From CAILZL01 sp049840395 (GTDB taxonomy: Bacteria > Pseudomonadota > Gammaproteobacteria > Steroidobacterales > Steroidobacteraceae), in the NCBI GenBank assembly GCA_049840395.1, contig JASGLD010000009.1:124001-188000 (forward strand): 64,000 bases of DNA, read 5' to 3'. Made by a program: the position numbers and the translations under genes. Positions within the stretch are counted from its first letter, which is position 1. Each line of letters begins with the position of its first letter. The notes below the pieces were generated by a model. That model saw nothing but the letters and a program-made list of their open reading frames with translations, was not told the DNA's origin and did not search any database. This document shows positions 25,206-34,018 of this stretch, piece by piece.

Positions 25206-25533
25206 CAAGCCTGAGCTGCGGATCGCGGGTAACGGAATATCCGCGCCTCTTTGTAGTCTTACGCAGCAGTCTGACTTATCACTCTTACACATTAGTCTGG
25301 CGCGTCCGTCTTGCGCATCAATTGGGGCGTATCAGACGGACGCTTAATGGCAGGCGCGATGCAGGCGGCATTTCACATTGCCGACCTCAATAAGTGCCGC
25401 CGCTTGTGAACGCGGGCACAGTTGCACTGGTCTTGTTTACATAGTCTTGCCTTTGTGCCGTTCAGACGGTTAACTGCGCGACCCTCAAGGGAGCTTTTCC
25501 CTCACACGATAATTTTTGATTGAGCGATTAACG
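25206..25533. other. Intergenic region tal/mltD
   Basis: 328 bp without a credible gene. It holds one notable inverted repeat, GCGTCCGTCT (25302-25311) and AGACGGACGC (25334-25343), a perfect 10-bp stem with a 22-base loop. It lacks a T-run, so its role as a tal terminator is unsure. Nothing else was recognised. Confidence 0.5.
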
Positions 25534-27645
25534 ATGCCCCGTGTTTTCCTGCTGCGAATCTTGTTTTTATTGAGCTGGCTGGTAGCGCCGGCGCTGCATG
25601 CGCAGGATAAGGACCCAGTGTTCGCGCGGCCGGCTACGCTGGAGCCGGCGATTGGTTTCTGGAAGCGGGTCTATACCGAAGTCGGTACTACGGGCGGCTT
25701 CATTCACGACGACACGCGTCTGGATGTGGTGTACAGCGTGCTGGATTTTCCAGCCGGTGTCGGCGCAGCAACGCGTACCAAGCGCATTGAGGACGAAAAG
25801 AAATTCGTTGCCGCTACCTTGCGCAAACTGGCGGCAGGCGATGATGACCTATCCAAGGATGAGCGGCGAGTGCGCGATGTCTGGCCTGCCGACACGCGCC
25901 GTAGTGAATATGCCGATGCTGCGGAACGGGTGCGATTCCAACTCGGTCAGGCCGATCGCTTCAAGGAAGGCTTGATTCGTTCCGGTATCTGGCGCGAAGA
26001 AATCAAACGCATCTTCAAGCGCCAAGGCTTGCCCGAGCAACTGGCGGTGCTGCCGCATGTGGAGTCTTCGTTCAACACCTACGCCTATTCCAAGGTGGGT
26101 GCGGCCGGCATGTGGCAGTTCATGCGCAGCACCGGCAAACGCTTTCTGCGTATCGACAATGTGGTGGACGAGCGTCTCGATCCTTACAAGGCTTCTGTGG
26201 CTGCGGCGAATTTTCTGCAGCAGAACTATGCGGTAGTGCAAAGCTGGCCTCTGGCGGTGACCGCCTACAACCATGGCGCCGGTGGCATGCGTCGCGCCAA
26301 GGAGCAACTCGGCACCGATGATATCGGCGAGATCGTGCGTCGTTACGAGAGCAAGAGTTTTGGTTTTGCCTCGCGTAATTTTTATGCCTGCTTCCTGGCG
26401 GCATTGGAAATCGACAGCAATCCAGAAAAATATTTCCCCGGCGTCGAGTTGCTGACCGCCGATGCCAGCGTGGTCATGCCCATCAAGAACTTCACTTCCA
26501 TGCCGGTGCTGGCCAAATCATTGAAGCTGGATACGGCCGAGTTGAAACAGTTGAACCCATCTTTGCTGGCCTCGGTGTGGACTGGCAGCAAACGCATCCC
26601 GGCCGGTTATGAACTGCGCGTGCCGGGTTCGGTGGATCGCGTCACCGCGCAAACCAGTTTGCCCGCAGCTGCCACGGCCACTGTCCAAGTGGCCGATCAG
26701 AATCATCGCGTGCGCAAGGGTGAAACCCTATCCAGCATTGCCACCAAGTATGGTGTGAGCCTGCAGGCGCTGGCCAAGTTGAATAATCTGCGTCAGCCCT
26801 ATGTGGTGAGTGTCGGCAAGCTGTTGCAGTTACCGGGCAGCAAGGGAGCTGCAGAGACGCCCGCTGTCAATACTCCGGCTGTAGTCACGCCTGCCGCGGT
26901 GGCCAAGGTAGATGAGCTGCGCCACAAGGTGGTGAAGGGCGACACGCTGGGCAAGATTGCCGCCCGCTACAGCGTGGCGCAGAGCGAATTGCTGGCGTTG
27001 AATAAATTGCGCAATGCCAATCAAGTGCAGGTGGGACAAAGCCTGTTGATCCGCGCCGCCGGCGAGCCGGTGGCGAATGCCGTCGAACGCGATGAGGCAG
27101 AGATCTCGCCGGCCGTGGCTGCGCGTGCTGAAAAAGCCGAGCCTAAATCGGAAGGCGAGGCGGAGGCGCTGGGCCCCACCTTGCTGCCGGGCGTGCAAGC
27201 GGCGGCTTCAGCCGATCCGGCTGACTATGGCGTGGGTAAGGATGGCAGCATCCGTGTCGAAGCTTCGGAAACGCTGGGGCATTACGCCGACTGGCTGCAG
27301 ATTACGCCTGCGAAATTGCGCGCTCTGAATAAATTGTCGGCCAATGCGCCGGTGCAGATCGGTAAAAGCCTGAAGCTGGATTTTTCAAAGGTATCAAGCA
27401 GTGACTTCGAAACCCGGCGACGCAACTATCATCAGCAGCTACAGGAAGCCTTTTTTGCGCAGTACCGCATCGTCGGTAGCGACACGCATGTGTTGAAAAA
27501 GGGCGAGTCCATCTGGATGCTGTCACAAAAGACCTACAACATACCCGTGTGGCTGCTGCGCCAATACAATCCGGATGTGGATCTGGCCGATGTCAAACCG
27601 GGAACCAAATTGGTCATTCCACGTATAAAAGCCAGCGAGAGTTGA
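25534..27645 (+). CDS. mltD: Membrane-bound lytic murein transglycosylase D
   Basis: A 703-residue lytic transglycosylase cleaving peptidoglycan glycan strands. After a signal peptide (1-23, LHA-QD) comes an SLT domain with candidate catalytic Glu177 in LPHVESSFN, then VGAAGMWQFM and AVTAYNHGAGGM. The C-terminal half has LysM repeats at HRVRKGETLSSIA, HKVVKGDTLGKIA, a weaker one at IRVEASETLGHYA, and a final THVLKKGESIWMLS. Four LysM copies exceed the two of E. coli MltD. No lipobox is seen. The ATG at 25534 opens the signal peptide. Confidence 0.94.
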   Translation: MPRVFLLRILFLLSWLVAPALHAQDKDPVFARPATLEPAIGFWKRVYTEVGTTGGFIHDDTRLDVVYSVLDFPAGVGAATRTKRIEDEKKFVAATLRKLAAGDDDLSKDERRVRDVWPADTRRSEYADAAERVRFQLGQADRFKEGLIRSGIWREEIKRIFKRQGLPEQLAVLPHVESSFNTYAYSKVGAAGMWQFMRSTGKRFLRIDNVVDERLDPYKASVAAANFLQQNYAVVQSWPLAVTAYNHGAGGMRRAKEQLGTDDIGEIVRRYESKSFGFASRNFYACFLAALEIDSNPEKYFPGVELLTADASVVMPIKNFTSMPVLAKSLKLDTAELKQLNPSLLASVWTGSKRIPAGYELRVPGSVDRVTAQTSLPAAATATVQVADQNHRVRKGETLSSIATKYGVSLQALAKLNNLRQPYVVSVGKLLQLPGSKGAAETPAVNTPAVVTPAAVAKVDELRHKVVKGDTLGKIAARYSVAQSELLALNKLRNANQVQVGQSLLIRAAGEPVANAVERDEAEISPAVAARAEKAEPKSEGEAEALGPTLLPGVQAAASADPADYGVGKDGSIRVEASETLGHYADWLQITPAKLRALNKLSANAPVQIGKSLKLDFSKVSSSDFETRRRNYHQQLQEAFFAQYRIVGSDTHVLKKGESIWMLSQKTYNIPVWLLRQYNPDVDLADVKPGTKLVIPRIKASES

Positions 27646-27655
27646 AACGATTTGT

Positions 27656-28054
27656 ATGCAAGCAAGACAAGTGCATAACGCAGTAAAAATTTTCTCGGTG
27701 TTGTTGGCCGCTACTTCGGTCAGCGCTTGTTTCAGTTTGAAAAGCTACGAGCCCCAAACTTTGGAAGATGGACGTCCCGCCGTCATCAACGGTGATTACC
27801 ATCTACGCGCCGGTGCGGTGGTGAATGTGTTTCTGCGCAGCGTCGACGATCAGCCGCTGCACTTCTGGCAGCACGCCGCCAATGTCGATGCCGGTCAGCA
27901 TCGTTTACTGGTGGACTGCGAGGTAACCGCCACCGATAAGATCTCGCGTCATGAATTGAATGTCTCCGTTGAATCCGGCGTGCGTTATCGTTTAAGCGCC
28001 GAAGCTAACGATCAGCAAGGTTGTACGCAGGTCAACCTGGACGAACTTGAATGA
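27656..28054 (+). CDS. Small lipoprotein of unknown function
   Basis: A 132-residue protein with a lipoprotein signal (SVLLAATSVSAC, lipid-modified Cys near residue 25). The mature part is predicted mostly beta-strand and has two further Cys (LLVDCEV and DQQGCTQ). It lies 10 bp after mltD and overlaps the L,D-transpeptidase gene by 4 bp, so it belongs to a cell-wall operon, but I do not recognise the family. Confidence 0.75.
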   Translation: MQARQVHNAVKIFSVLLAATSVSACFSLKSYEPQTLEDGRPAVINGDYHLRAGAVVNVFLRSVDDQPLHFWQHAANVDAGQHRLLVDCEVTATDKISRHELNVSVESGVRYRLSAEANDQQGCTQVNLDELE

Positions 28055-28593
28055 TGCGTCTGTTTAAAACATTGCTCTGTGGATTGATCTGCAGCGCAGC
28101 ACTGCATGTCGGCAGCGCGCAGGCTGTGGCGGCCGAGTCCGCTGAATTGCCCATGGCCGATCGCATTGTGGTGCGTAAGGCGGAACGCAAGTTGTTTATC
28201 TACAGCCGGGGTCGCGTGGTGCGCGAGTATCCGGTACGCCTGGGTCTGCGTCCGGAGGGCGCCAAAGAATTCGAAGGCGACTTCCGCACGCCTGAAGGTC
28301 ACTATCAGCTGGCGCGTCGCAATCCGCAAAGCGATTATTTTTTGTCGATACAGGTCAATTATCCCAATGATAAGGATGTGGCCCGTGCCAAGCGTCAGGG
28401 ACAGAAGCCCGGTGACATGATCATGATTCATGGCCTGCCGAATACGCCGCGCAAGCCGCTGGACTACTATCAACGTTTCGATTGGACCGATGGTTGTATT
28501 GCCGTCAGTAATTCGGACATGGTGGAAATCTGGCTGATGACCAAGGCCGGCACGCCCATCGAATATCCTGCCGTAAACTACGCAGGCGATTAG
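28051..28593 (+). CDS. L,D-transpeptidase (YkuD domain)
   Basis: A 180-residue exported YkuD-domain enzyme, which forms 3-3 crosslinks or attaches proteins to peptidoglycan. Signal peptide 1-28 (AQAVAA-ES). The catalytic motif is IMIHGLP with His127 followed by TDGCIAVSN with Cys149. The N-terminal VRKAERKLFIYSRGRVVREYPVRLG is typical of the fold. ATGA overlap with the preceding lipoprotein gene suggests coupling. The operon mltD-lipoprotein-ldt would act together in wall remodelling. Confidence 0.93.
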   Translation: MMRLFKTLLCGLICSAALHVGSAQAVAAESAELPMADRIVVRKAERKLFIYSRGRVVREYPVRLGLRPEGAKEFEGDFRTPEGHYQLARRNPQSDYFLSIQVNYPNDKDVARAKRQGQKPGDMIMIHGLPNTPRKPLDYYQRFDWTDGCIAVSNSDMVEIWLMTKAGTPIEYPAVNYAGD

Positions 28594-28652
28594 CGGGGAT
28601 GTCCAATCGGGCAATGGCTGCGCCATTACCCATCACACTCAAGTAGAACGTC

Positions 28653-30059
28653 ATGAGCAAGCAAATCGAGTTGGCCTCGGTAACTCAGGTAGAAGTGGAT
28701 GACTTCGTCCACGCGCGTGTTTCGCCGCTGGGCAGTCTGGAAAATCTCTCGCAGCGCGAAGTGGCGCAGCTGCTGTCTGCCGAACAAAGCGCCGTGTATC
28801 AGCTGTTTCGCCGCTGCGCGCTGGCGGTGCTTAACACCGGTAACGAAACCGACGATGCGCGCGCCATCTTTGAGAAGTACAAGGACTTCGAGATTCATCT
28901 GGGGCGCCAGGCCTGGGGTGTGAAGCTGCAGATTCGCAATGCGCCATCCAAGGCCTTCGTCGACGGTCAGATGATTCGCGGTATCAAGGAGCATCTGTTC
29001 GCGGTGCTGCGCGATATCATCTACATTCACGATGCCATTCTCGGCACCGATCGTTTCGATTTGCAGGACACCAGCGGCATTACCAACGCCGTCTATCACA
29101 TCCTGCGTAACTCACGCATTCTCGACTACAAGGGCCGGCCCGATCTCATCGTGTGTTGGGGCGGTCATTCCATCAGTCCCAATGAATACGACTACACCAA
29201 GCGTGTGGGGTATGAATTGGGTCTGCGTGGTTTAAGTGTCTGCACGGGTTGCGGGCCCGGTGCGATGAAGGGACCTATGAAGGGCGCGGCCATCGGTCAT
29301 GCCAAGCAGCGTATTCACGAGGGCCGTTATGTGGGTATGACCGAACCGGGCATCATTGCTGCGGAGCCGCCCAATCCCATCGTCAATCAGCTGGTGATCA
29401 TGCCGGACATCGAGAAGCGTCTGGAAGCCTTCGTACGCACCGGTCACGGCATCATCGTATTTCCGGGTGGCGCCGGCACTGCCGAAGAAATTTTGTATCT
29501 ATTAGGCATCCTGCTCGATCCGGCCAATGCCAATCATCCTTACCCGGTGGTGTTCACCGGCCCGGCTTCTGCGGCTGCGTATTTCGAGAAGATCGACCAA
29601 TTCATCGCCGCAACATTGGGCGATGCGGCGCGTGCACGTTACAAGATCATCATTGATGATCCGGCGCAGGCTGCGCGCGAAATGACCCGCGGTATGGAAA
29701 TGGTGCGCGAGCATCGCCGTGCGCAAAGCGATGCCTACAATTTCAATTGGCTGCTGAAGATTCCACTGGAGTTTCAACTGCCATTCGAGCCCACGCATGC
29801 GGCGATGGCGGGACTGCACTTGCAACGCGATCAGCCGGTGCATGTGCTGGCCGCCAATCTGCGTCGTGCATTCTCCGGCATCGTTGCCGGCAATGTAAAA
29901 GAGCAGGGCATTCGTGCCATCGAACAGTTCGGTCCTTATGAGTTGCACGGCGACAAGCACGTCATGAGTTTGCTCGACGATCTGCTGGCTGCCTTCGTGG
30001 CGCAGAAACGCATGAAGCTGCAGGGCGAGTACAAGCCTTGCTATCGCGTGGTGCTGTAA
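28653..30059 (+). CDS. ppnN: Nucleotide 5'-monophosphate nucleosidase PpnN
   Basis: A 468-residue PpnN (YgdH) protein, which splits nucleoside monophosphates into base and ribose 5-phosphate and is controlled by (p)ppGpp in E. coli. The N-terminal domain (SPLGSLENLSQREVAQL) and the LOG-type core are present: CWGGHSI, CTGCGPGAMKGPMKGAAIGHAKQ and the signature FPGGAGTAEE, with a C-terminal PpnN domain. The length is close to the E. coli protein. It stands 59 bp after the transpeptidase gene. Confidence 0.94.
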   Translation: MSKQIELASVTQVEVDDFVHARVSPLGSLENLSQREVAQLLSAEQSAVYQLFRRCALAVLNTGNETDDARAIFEKYKDFEIHLGRQAWGVKLQIRNAPSKAFVDGQMIRGIKEHLFAVLRDIIYIHDAILGTDRFDLQDTSGITNAVYHILRNSRILDYKGRPDLIVCWGGHSISPNEYDYTKRVGYELGLRGLSVCTGCGPGAMKGPMKGAAIGHAKQRIHEGRYVGMTEPGIIAAEPPNPIVNQLVIMPDIEKRLEAFVRTGHGIIVFPGGAGTAEEILYLLGILLDPANANHPYPVVFTGPASAAAYFEKIDQFIAATLGDAARARYKIIIDDPAQAAREMTRGMEMVREHRRAQSDAYNFNWLLKIPLEFQLPFEPTHAAMAGLHLQRDQPVHVLAANLRRAFSGIVAGNVKEQGIRAIEQFGPYELHGDKHVMSLLDDLLAAFVAQKRMKLQGEYKPCYRVVL

Positions 30060-30208
30060 ATAAACGAGAAGCAGTTCTATCCCGCTGAACATAAGTGACA
30101 GTGAAGCGGGACTCGGCGCTCAGTCTAAGCAACATAAAAACCGAGTGTGATTCAGTTCCTGCGGGCGGCAATGGCTTGCCACTAATCTGCTCGCACGGAG
30201 GTTCCAAC

Positions 30209-30421
30209 ATGACCGATTTCGAACACGACGAACTGACTGCTACAGGTGCGCATCGCGTATGGCGCGGCGGTGTGGGGGCGGCTGCAGCGCGCAGCTGGCT
30301 CAATCGTTCGCAGCCAGCCAATCCACGTCATGCCGCTATCACCAGCAAGCTGGCTAACTTTCCCAACTATCGCAGTTGGGCGGAGAAGGTGAAGACGACC
30401 TGGCGTAAGGAAGAGGAATAG
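30209..30421 (+). CDS. Small basic protein of unknown function
   Basis: A 70-residue protein without signal or membrane segment, starting MTDFEHDELTATGAHRVWRG and ending in a Lys/Arg/Glu-rich tail (WAEKVKTTWRKEEE). GGAGG at 30197-30201, seven bases before the ATG, is the best ribosome site in the neighbourhood and argues that it is real. Family not recognised. Confidence 0.65.
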   Translation: MTDFEHDELTATGAHRVWRGGVGAAAARSWLNRSQPANPRHAAITSKLANFPNYRSWAEKVKTTWRKEEE

Positions 30422-30434
30422 TTTCAGATTTACG

Positions 30435-31217
30435 CTAATCGGGACGATTGGCGAACATCGGCGGTACATTTAGCGGCTCCGGATTTCCGGATGCCGCTTT
30501 TGTTTTATTGGCGGCTATATCGCTGTAAGTGGGTAGAGGAAAACCAAAGTCTGTTTGTTCCACCAATGCGCCGCGATGCGCCAGCCAGCCGAGCAGCGGC
30601 TGCCACTGCTCCAGATCTTCGCGCACCATGTACGACTTCATTTCAAACAGACCCAAGCCATTGTCGAAGGCGCGAATGTAAGCTTGCGAATCGCGCAACG
30701 TAGCGATCACCGGAATCTGCAGCGAGTACAGAAATTTCATCAACGAGCGGTACATCAGCGTGTTGCGTTTAACGCGATTGGCGATTACCGCTATGCGTTG
30801 CTCCTGACGCTTGATCTTGGCCACCAGCAACAAGTCGGAAATACAACGGGTGGCGGCGTGAATATCGATATCCGAGGGCAGTACCGGCACCAGTATGGCC
30901 TGCGCATCGCGCGTCAGGTCCGGCAGGCGTTGTGGGTCTACTGCGGCCGGGGTGTCGACAATGGTGACCTGACTGTCATTCTGCACCCGCATGGCAAAGC
31001 TGCGGGTCATGCCGGATTTGCGCTCGAATCCCGCTACGCCATACACCAGGGGTTGCAAGGGAGTGCGCTTGCCCACCCAGCGCATGCTGGAGCCCTGCAC
31101 GTCCAGATCCATCAGCGTGGGACGGCGGTTTTGCACGGCAAAATAGCTGGCTAAATTAGTCGCCAGGGTCGACTTGCCGGACCCGCCTTTGGGGTTTAAG
31201 ACCACTATTTTTTGCAT
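30435..31217 (-). CDS. ParA/MinD-like ATPase without a partner gene
   Basis: A 260-residue P-loop ATPase with the deviant Walker A motif KGGSGKST at residues 10-17, the DLDVQGSSMRW Walker A' region and VTIVDTPA (Walker B). Such proteins segregate or position DNA or protein cargo. No ParB, parS-like site or chemotaxis gene is adjacent, so it is an orphan ParA-like protein of unknown cargo. The C-terminus is Ala/Pro/Asn-rich and probably disordered. Convergent with the small basic gene, 13 bp away. Confidence 0.9.
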   Translation of the reverse strand: MQKIVVLNPKGGSGKSTLATNLASYFAVQNRRPTLMDLDVQGSSMRWVGKRTPLQPLVYGVAGFERKSGMTRSFAMRVQNDSQVTIVDTPAAVDPQRLPDLTRDAQAILVPVLPSDIDIHAATRCISDLLLVAKIKRQEQRIAVIANRVKRNTLMYRSLMKFLYSLQIPVIATLRDSQAYIRAFDNGLGLFEMKSYMVREDLEQWQPLLGWLAHRGALVEQTDFGFPLPTYSDIAANKTKAASGNPEPLNVPPMFANRPD

Positions 31218-31413
31218 CGCCGTAGCCGGTTACGAACCATTCACCGATCAGCTGGGAGGCCAGCCTACCTCACATTAGGGGTGATCTGGCAAGTCAAGCC
31301 ACTTTATGACAGCTCGGGAGTGGCAATAAAGCAGGCAAATTTGCGATTAATTTGCCTGCTTGTGAGGCGACGCACAGCCTATTGTTTTGCTGCTGCGTAC
31401 AGTGCCTCCACGC

Positions 31414-31656
31414 ATGGAAATCTTCCTCCTTCTCCTCGACGATCTTGACGATGCAGTGGCGACGTTGCGAGCGCTATTGCCGCAGCTTTTAAATTTCTTG
31501 CTGGCCTGCGGGCTATTCGCGTTGAGCGTGGTGGCCGCGATGAGCTGGCCGATACTGGCGGCAAGCGCCGTGGCGGTGATTGCCGTGGTCAGCGTGTTAG
31601 TGGCTGGTGAGCCAACGTTGCGTCTTAAGCCCTTGCGCTTCAAAGTCGATCCATAA
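31414..31656 (+). CDS. Small inner-membrane protein
   Basis: An 80-residue protein with an acidic N-terminus (MEIFLLLLDDLDDAV) and two hydrophobic segments (about 25-42 and 46-67). I recall similar short MExxLLxxDDLDD membrane proteins in Xanthomonadales-like genomes; function unknown. No strong ribosome site. Opposite-strand frames here are also open, so this call is moderate. Confidence 0.5.
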   Translation: MEIFLLLLDDLDDAVATLRALLPQLLNFLLACGLFALSVVAAMSWPILAASAVAVIAVVSVLVAGEPTLRLKPLRFKVDP

Positions 31657-31698
31657 TCCAAGCATTTTCAGCTTGTCGAAGCCGGCCACCGATCGGCT

Positions 31699-31725
31699 CT
31701 TGAAAACCTGTTTGTCGACCCCACA
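31699..31725 (+). promoter_or_regulatory. Sigma-32 heat-shock promoter of htpG
   Basis: CTTGAAA (31699-31705) and CCCCACA (31719-31725), 13 bp apart, match the RpoH consensus CTTGAAA-N11-16-CCCCATnT. Transcription would begin near 31733, leaving an untranslated leader of about 80 bases before htpG. Confidence 0.75.
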
Positions 31726-31810
31726 GTAGCGGCACCGCATTGGTGTCTCCGCTACCTTGGCTGCTGTGCCGAGAGTGGGTTCATTTTTTACAACACTACA
31801 GGGAATCGCT

Positions 31811-33736
31811 ATGTCGACATCCGCCGCCGAAAATGCTCCATCCAAGGAAACGCTGGGCTTCCAGGCCGAGGTCAAGCAACTGCTCAAGTTGATGATCCAC
31901 TCGCTGTATTCACACAAGGAAATCTTCCTGCGCGAATTGATCTCAAATGCCTCCGATGCCTGCGACAAATTACGTTTCGAATCGCTGGCCAATCCTGCGC
32001 TGGTAAACAGTGACAGCGAGCTGGGCGTTCGCATCGAACTGGACGAACAGGCGCACACGATTTCGATTATTGACAATGGTATTGGTATGACGCGCCAGGA
32101 AGCCATCGAACACCTTGGCACCATCGCGCGTTCCGGCACGGCTGAATTCCTGGGTCGCATGAGCGGCGATCAAAAGCAGGATGCACAATTGATCGGCCAG
32201 TTCGGCGTCGGCTTCTATTCCTCATTCATTGTTGCGGATCGCGTTGAAGTATTCACACGCAAGGCCGGTGCGGCACCTGAAGAGGGCGTGCATTGGGAAT
32301 CGCGCGCCGAGGGCGACTTCAATGTCGAAACCTTGCTGTTGCCTGAGCGTGGTACACGCATCGTGCTGCATCTGAAAGAAGGCGAACATGAGTTCGCAGA
32401 AGACTATCGCGTGCGCGCCTTGGTGCGTCGCTACTCCGATCACATTGCCTTCCCGGTGCGCATGAAGAAGCGTCCGCAGCTGGACAAGGATGGCAAAGAA
32501 ATCGAAGGTGCGCCGGTCGAGTGGGAGGCGGTGAATCACGCGCAGGCATTGTGGACGCGTAATCGTACCGAATTGAAGGACGAGGATTACCAGGAATTCT
32601 ACAAGCATGTCACGCATGATTATCAGGAGCCGCTGGCCTGGCAGCACAACAAGGTGGAGGGTGCCAAGGAATACACCAGCCTGCTCTATGTGCCGTCGCA
32701 TGCGCCCTATGATTTGTATCAGCGTGATGGTGCGCGTGGCGTGAAGTTGTTCGTGCGTCGCGTCTTCATCATGGATGACGCCGAACAATTCCTGCCTCTC
32801 TATCTACGCTTCATCAAAGGCATCGTTGATTCTGCCGATCTGCCCTTGAATGTGTCGCGCGAGTTGCTGCAGCAGGACGAGTCCATCGAAGCCATGCGCA
32901 GTGCCTTGACGCGCCGCGTGCTGGATATGCTGGCCAAGCTGGCAAAAGACGATGCAGAAAAATATACCGCCTTCTGGAAGGAATTCGGCAGCGTATTGAA
33001 GGAAGGTCCCGGCGAAGATTTCACCAATCGCGAACGTATTGCCAAGCTGCTGCGTTTTGCCAGCACTCATACCAATCAAGCCGACCAGAATGTGACGCTG
33101 GAAGAGTATGTGGCGCGCATGAAGTCCGGACAGGACAAGATTTACTACGTGATAGCCGACAGTTTTACTGCAGCGCGCTCCAGTCCGCACCTGGAAGTGT
33201 TGAAGCAGAAGGGCATCGAAGTGCTGTTGCTTAGCGATCGCGTCGACGAATGGTTGATGGATCATCTGCGCGAGTTCGATGGCAAGCAGCTGCGCAATGT
33301 GTCGCGCGGTGATCTGGATCTCTCTGCCATCGAAGGCGGTGTGGATAAGCAGGTGCAGGAAGAGCTGGCCAAGGACAATGCCGAATTGACTGAGCGCATT
33401 AAGAAATTGCTCAGTGAGCAAGTCAGCGATGTGCGTGTGACCACGCGTCTAAGTGATTCACCTGCAGTGCTGGTGACGGGTGAGCACGACATGAGTTCGC
33501 AGATGCGTCGCATCATGGAATCGGCTGGGCAGAAAATGCCGGCGAGTAAGCCCACGCTGGAAATCAATCCGACTCATCCGTTGTTGCAGCGTCTGGCACA
33601 GCTGCCGGAGGGTGAGACGTTCACCGATCTGGCGACACTATTGCACGAACAAGCCATGCTGGCCGATGGCGTGCAATTGCCAGAGCCTGCAGCCTTTGTG
33701 CAGCGCTTGAATCGTTTGTTATTGGCGCAGAACTAA
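31811..33736 (+). CDS. htpG: Chaperone protein HtpG (Hsp90)
   Basis: A 641-residue bacterial Hsp90. The GHKL ATPase domain shows FQAEVKQLLKLMIHSLYSHKEIFLRELISNASDACDK-type sequence (ATP/Mg Asn and Glu), DNGIGMT and GQFGVGFYSSF. The middle domain has NVSRELLQQ with the catalytic Arg, and the C-terminal dimer domain ends normally. Start fixed by family alignment (MSTSAAENAPSKETLGFQAE). Heat-shock control is indicated by the sigma-32 promoter. Confidence 0.97.
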   Translation: MSTSAAENAPSKETLGFQAEVKQLLKLMIHSLYSHKEIFLRELISNASDACDKLRFESLANPALVNSDSELGVRIELDEQAHTISIIDNGIGMTRQEAIEHLGTIARSGTAEFLGRMSGDQKQDAQLIGQFGVGFYSSFIVADRVEVFTRKAGAAPEEGVHWESRAEGDFNVETLLLPERGTRIVLHLKEGEHEFAEDYRVRALVRRYSDHIAFPVRMKKRPQLDKDGKEIEGAPVEWEAVNHAQALWTRNRTELKDEDYQEFYKHVTHDYQEPLAWQHNKVEGAKEYTSLLYVPSHAPYDLYQRDGARGVKLFVRRVFIMDDAEQFLPLYLRFIKGIVDSADLPLNVSRELLQQDESIEAMRSALTRRVLDMLAKLAKDDAEKYTAFWKEFGSVLKEGPGEDFTNRERIAKLLRFASTHTNQADQNVTLEEYVARMKSGQDKIYYVIADSFTAARSSPHLEVLKQKGIEVLLLSDRVDEWLMDHLREFDGKQLRNVSRGDLDLSAIEGGVDKQVQEELAKDNAELTERIKKLLSEQVSDVRVTTRLSDSPAVLVTGEHDMSSQMRRIMESAGQKMPASKPTLEINPTHPLLQRLAQLPEGETFTDLATLLHEQAMLADGVQLPEPAAFVQRLNRLLLAQN

Positions 33737-33806
33737 GCTGCATTCAAATGATGGAGCCAGTGTGCGGCGTAACCTGTGGTTGCGCCGTACGGGTTACTTC
33801 ATTCGC

Positions 33807-33832
33807 GTGGAGTTACTCTTGAGTAACTCCAC
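33807..33832. repeat. Perfect 12-bp-arm palindrome downstream of htpG
   Basis: GTGGAGTTACTC (33807-33818) and GAGTAACTCCAC (33821-33832) separated by two T. No T-run follows, so it is not a standard terminator. It lies 187 bp before the VOC dioxygenase gene start and might be an operator. Confidence 0.6.
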
Positions 33833-34018
33833 AGCGACCAAGCTGTAACCGAACATATACTCGGTAATGCGTGGTGGTTGTTTATTTGTGCGCGAGTATT
33901 TGCAGTGCGGTGCTGTGAAGCCCGTGCAACGCCCACCTATAATGCATGGCCATTAGCGCCTGCCTGAAAACCTGAACAGGTCTGCGTGAAGGTTCTTTAT
34001 ACACAGCAGGCCTGCATC

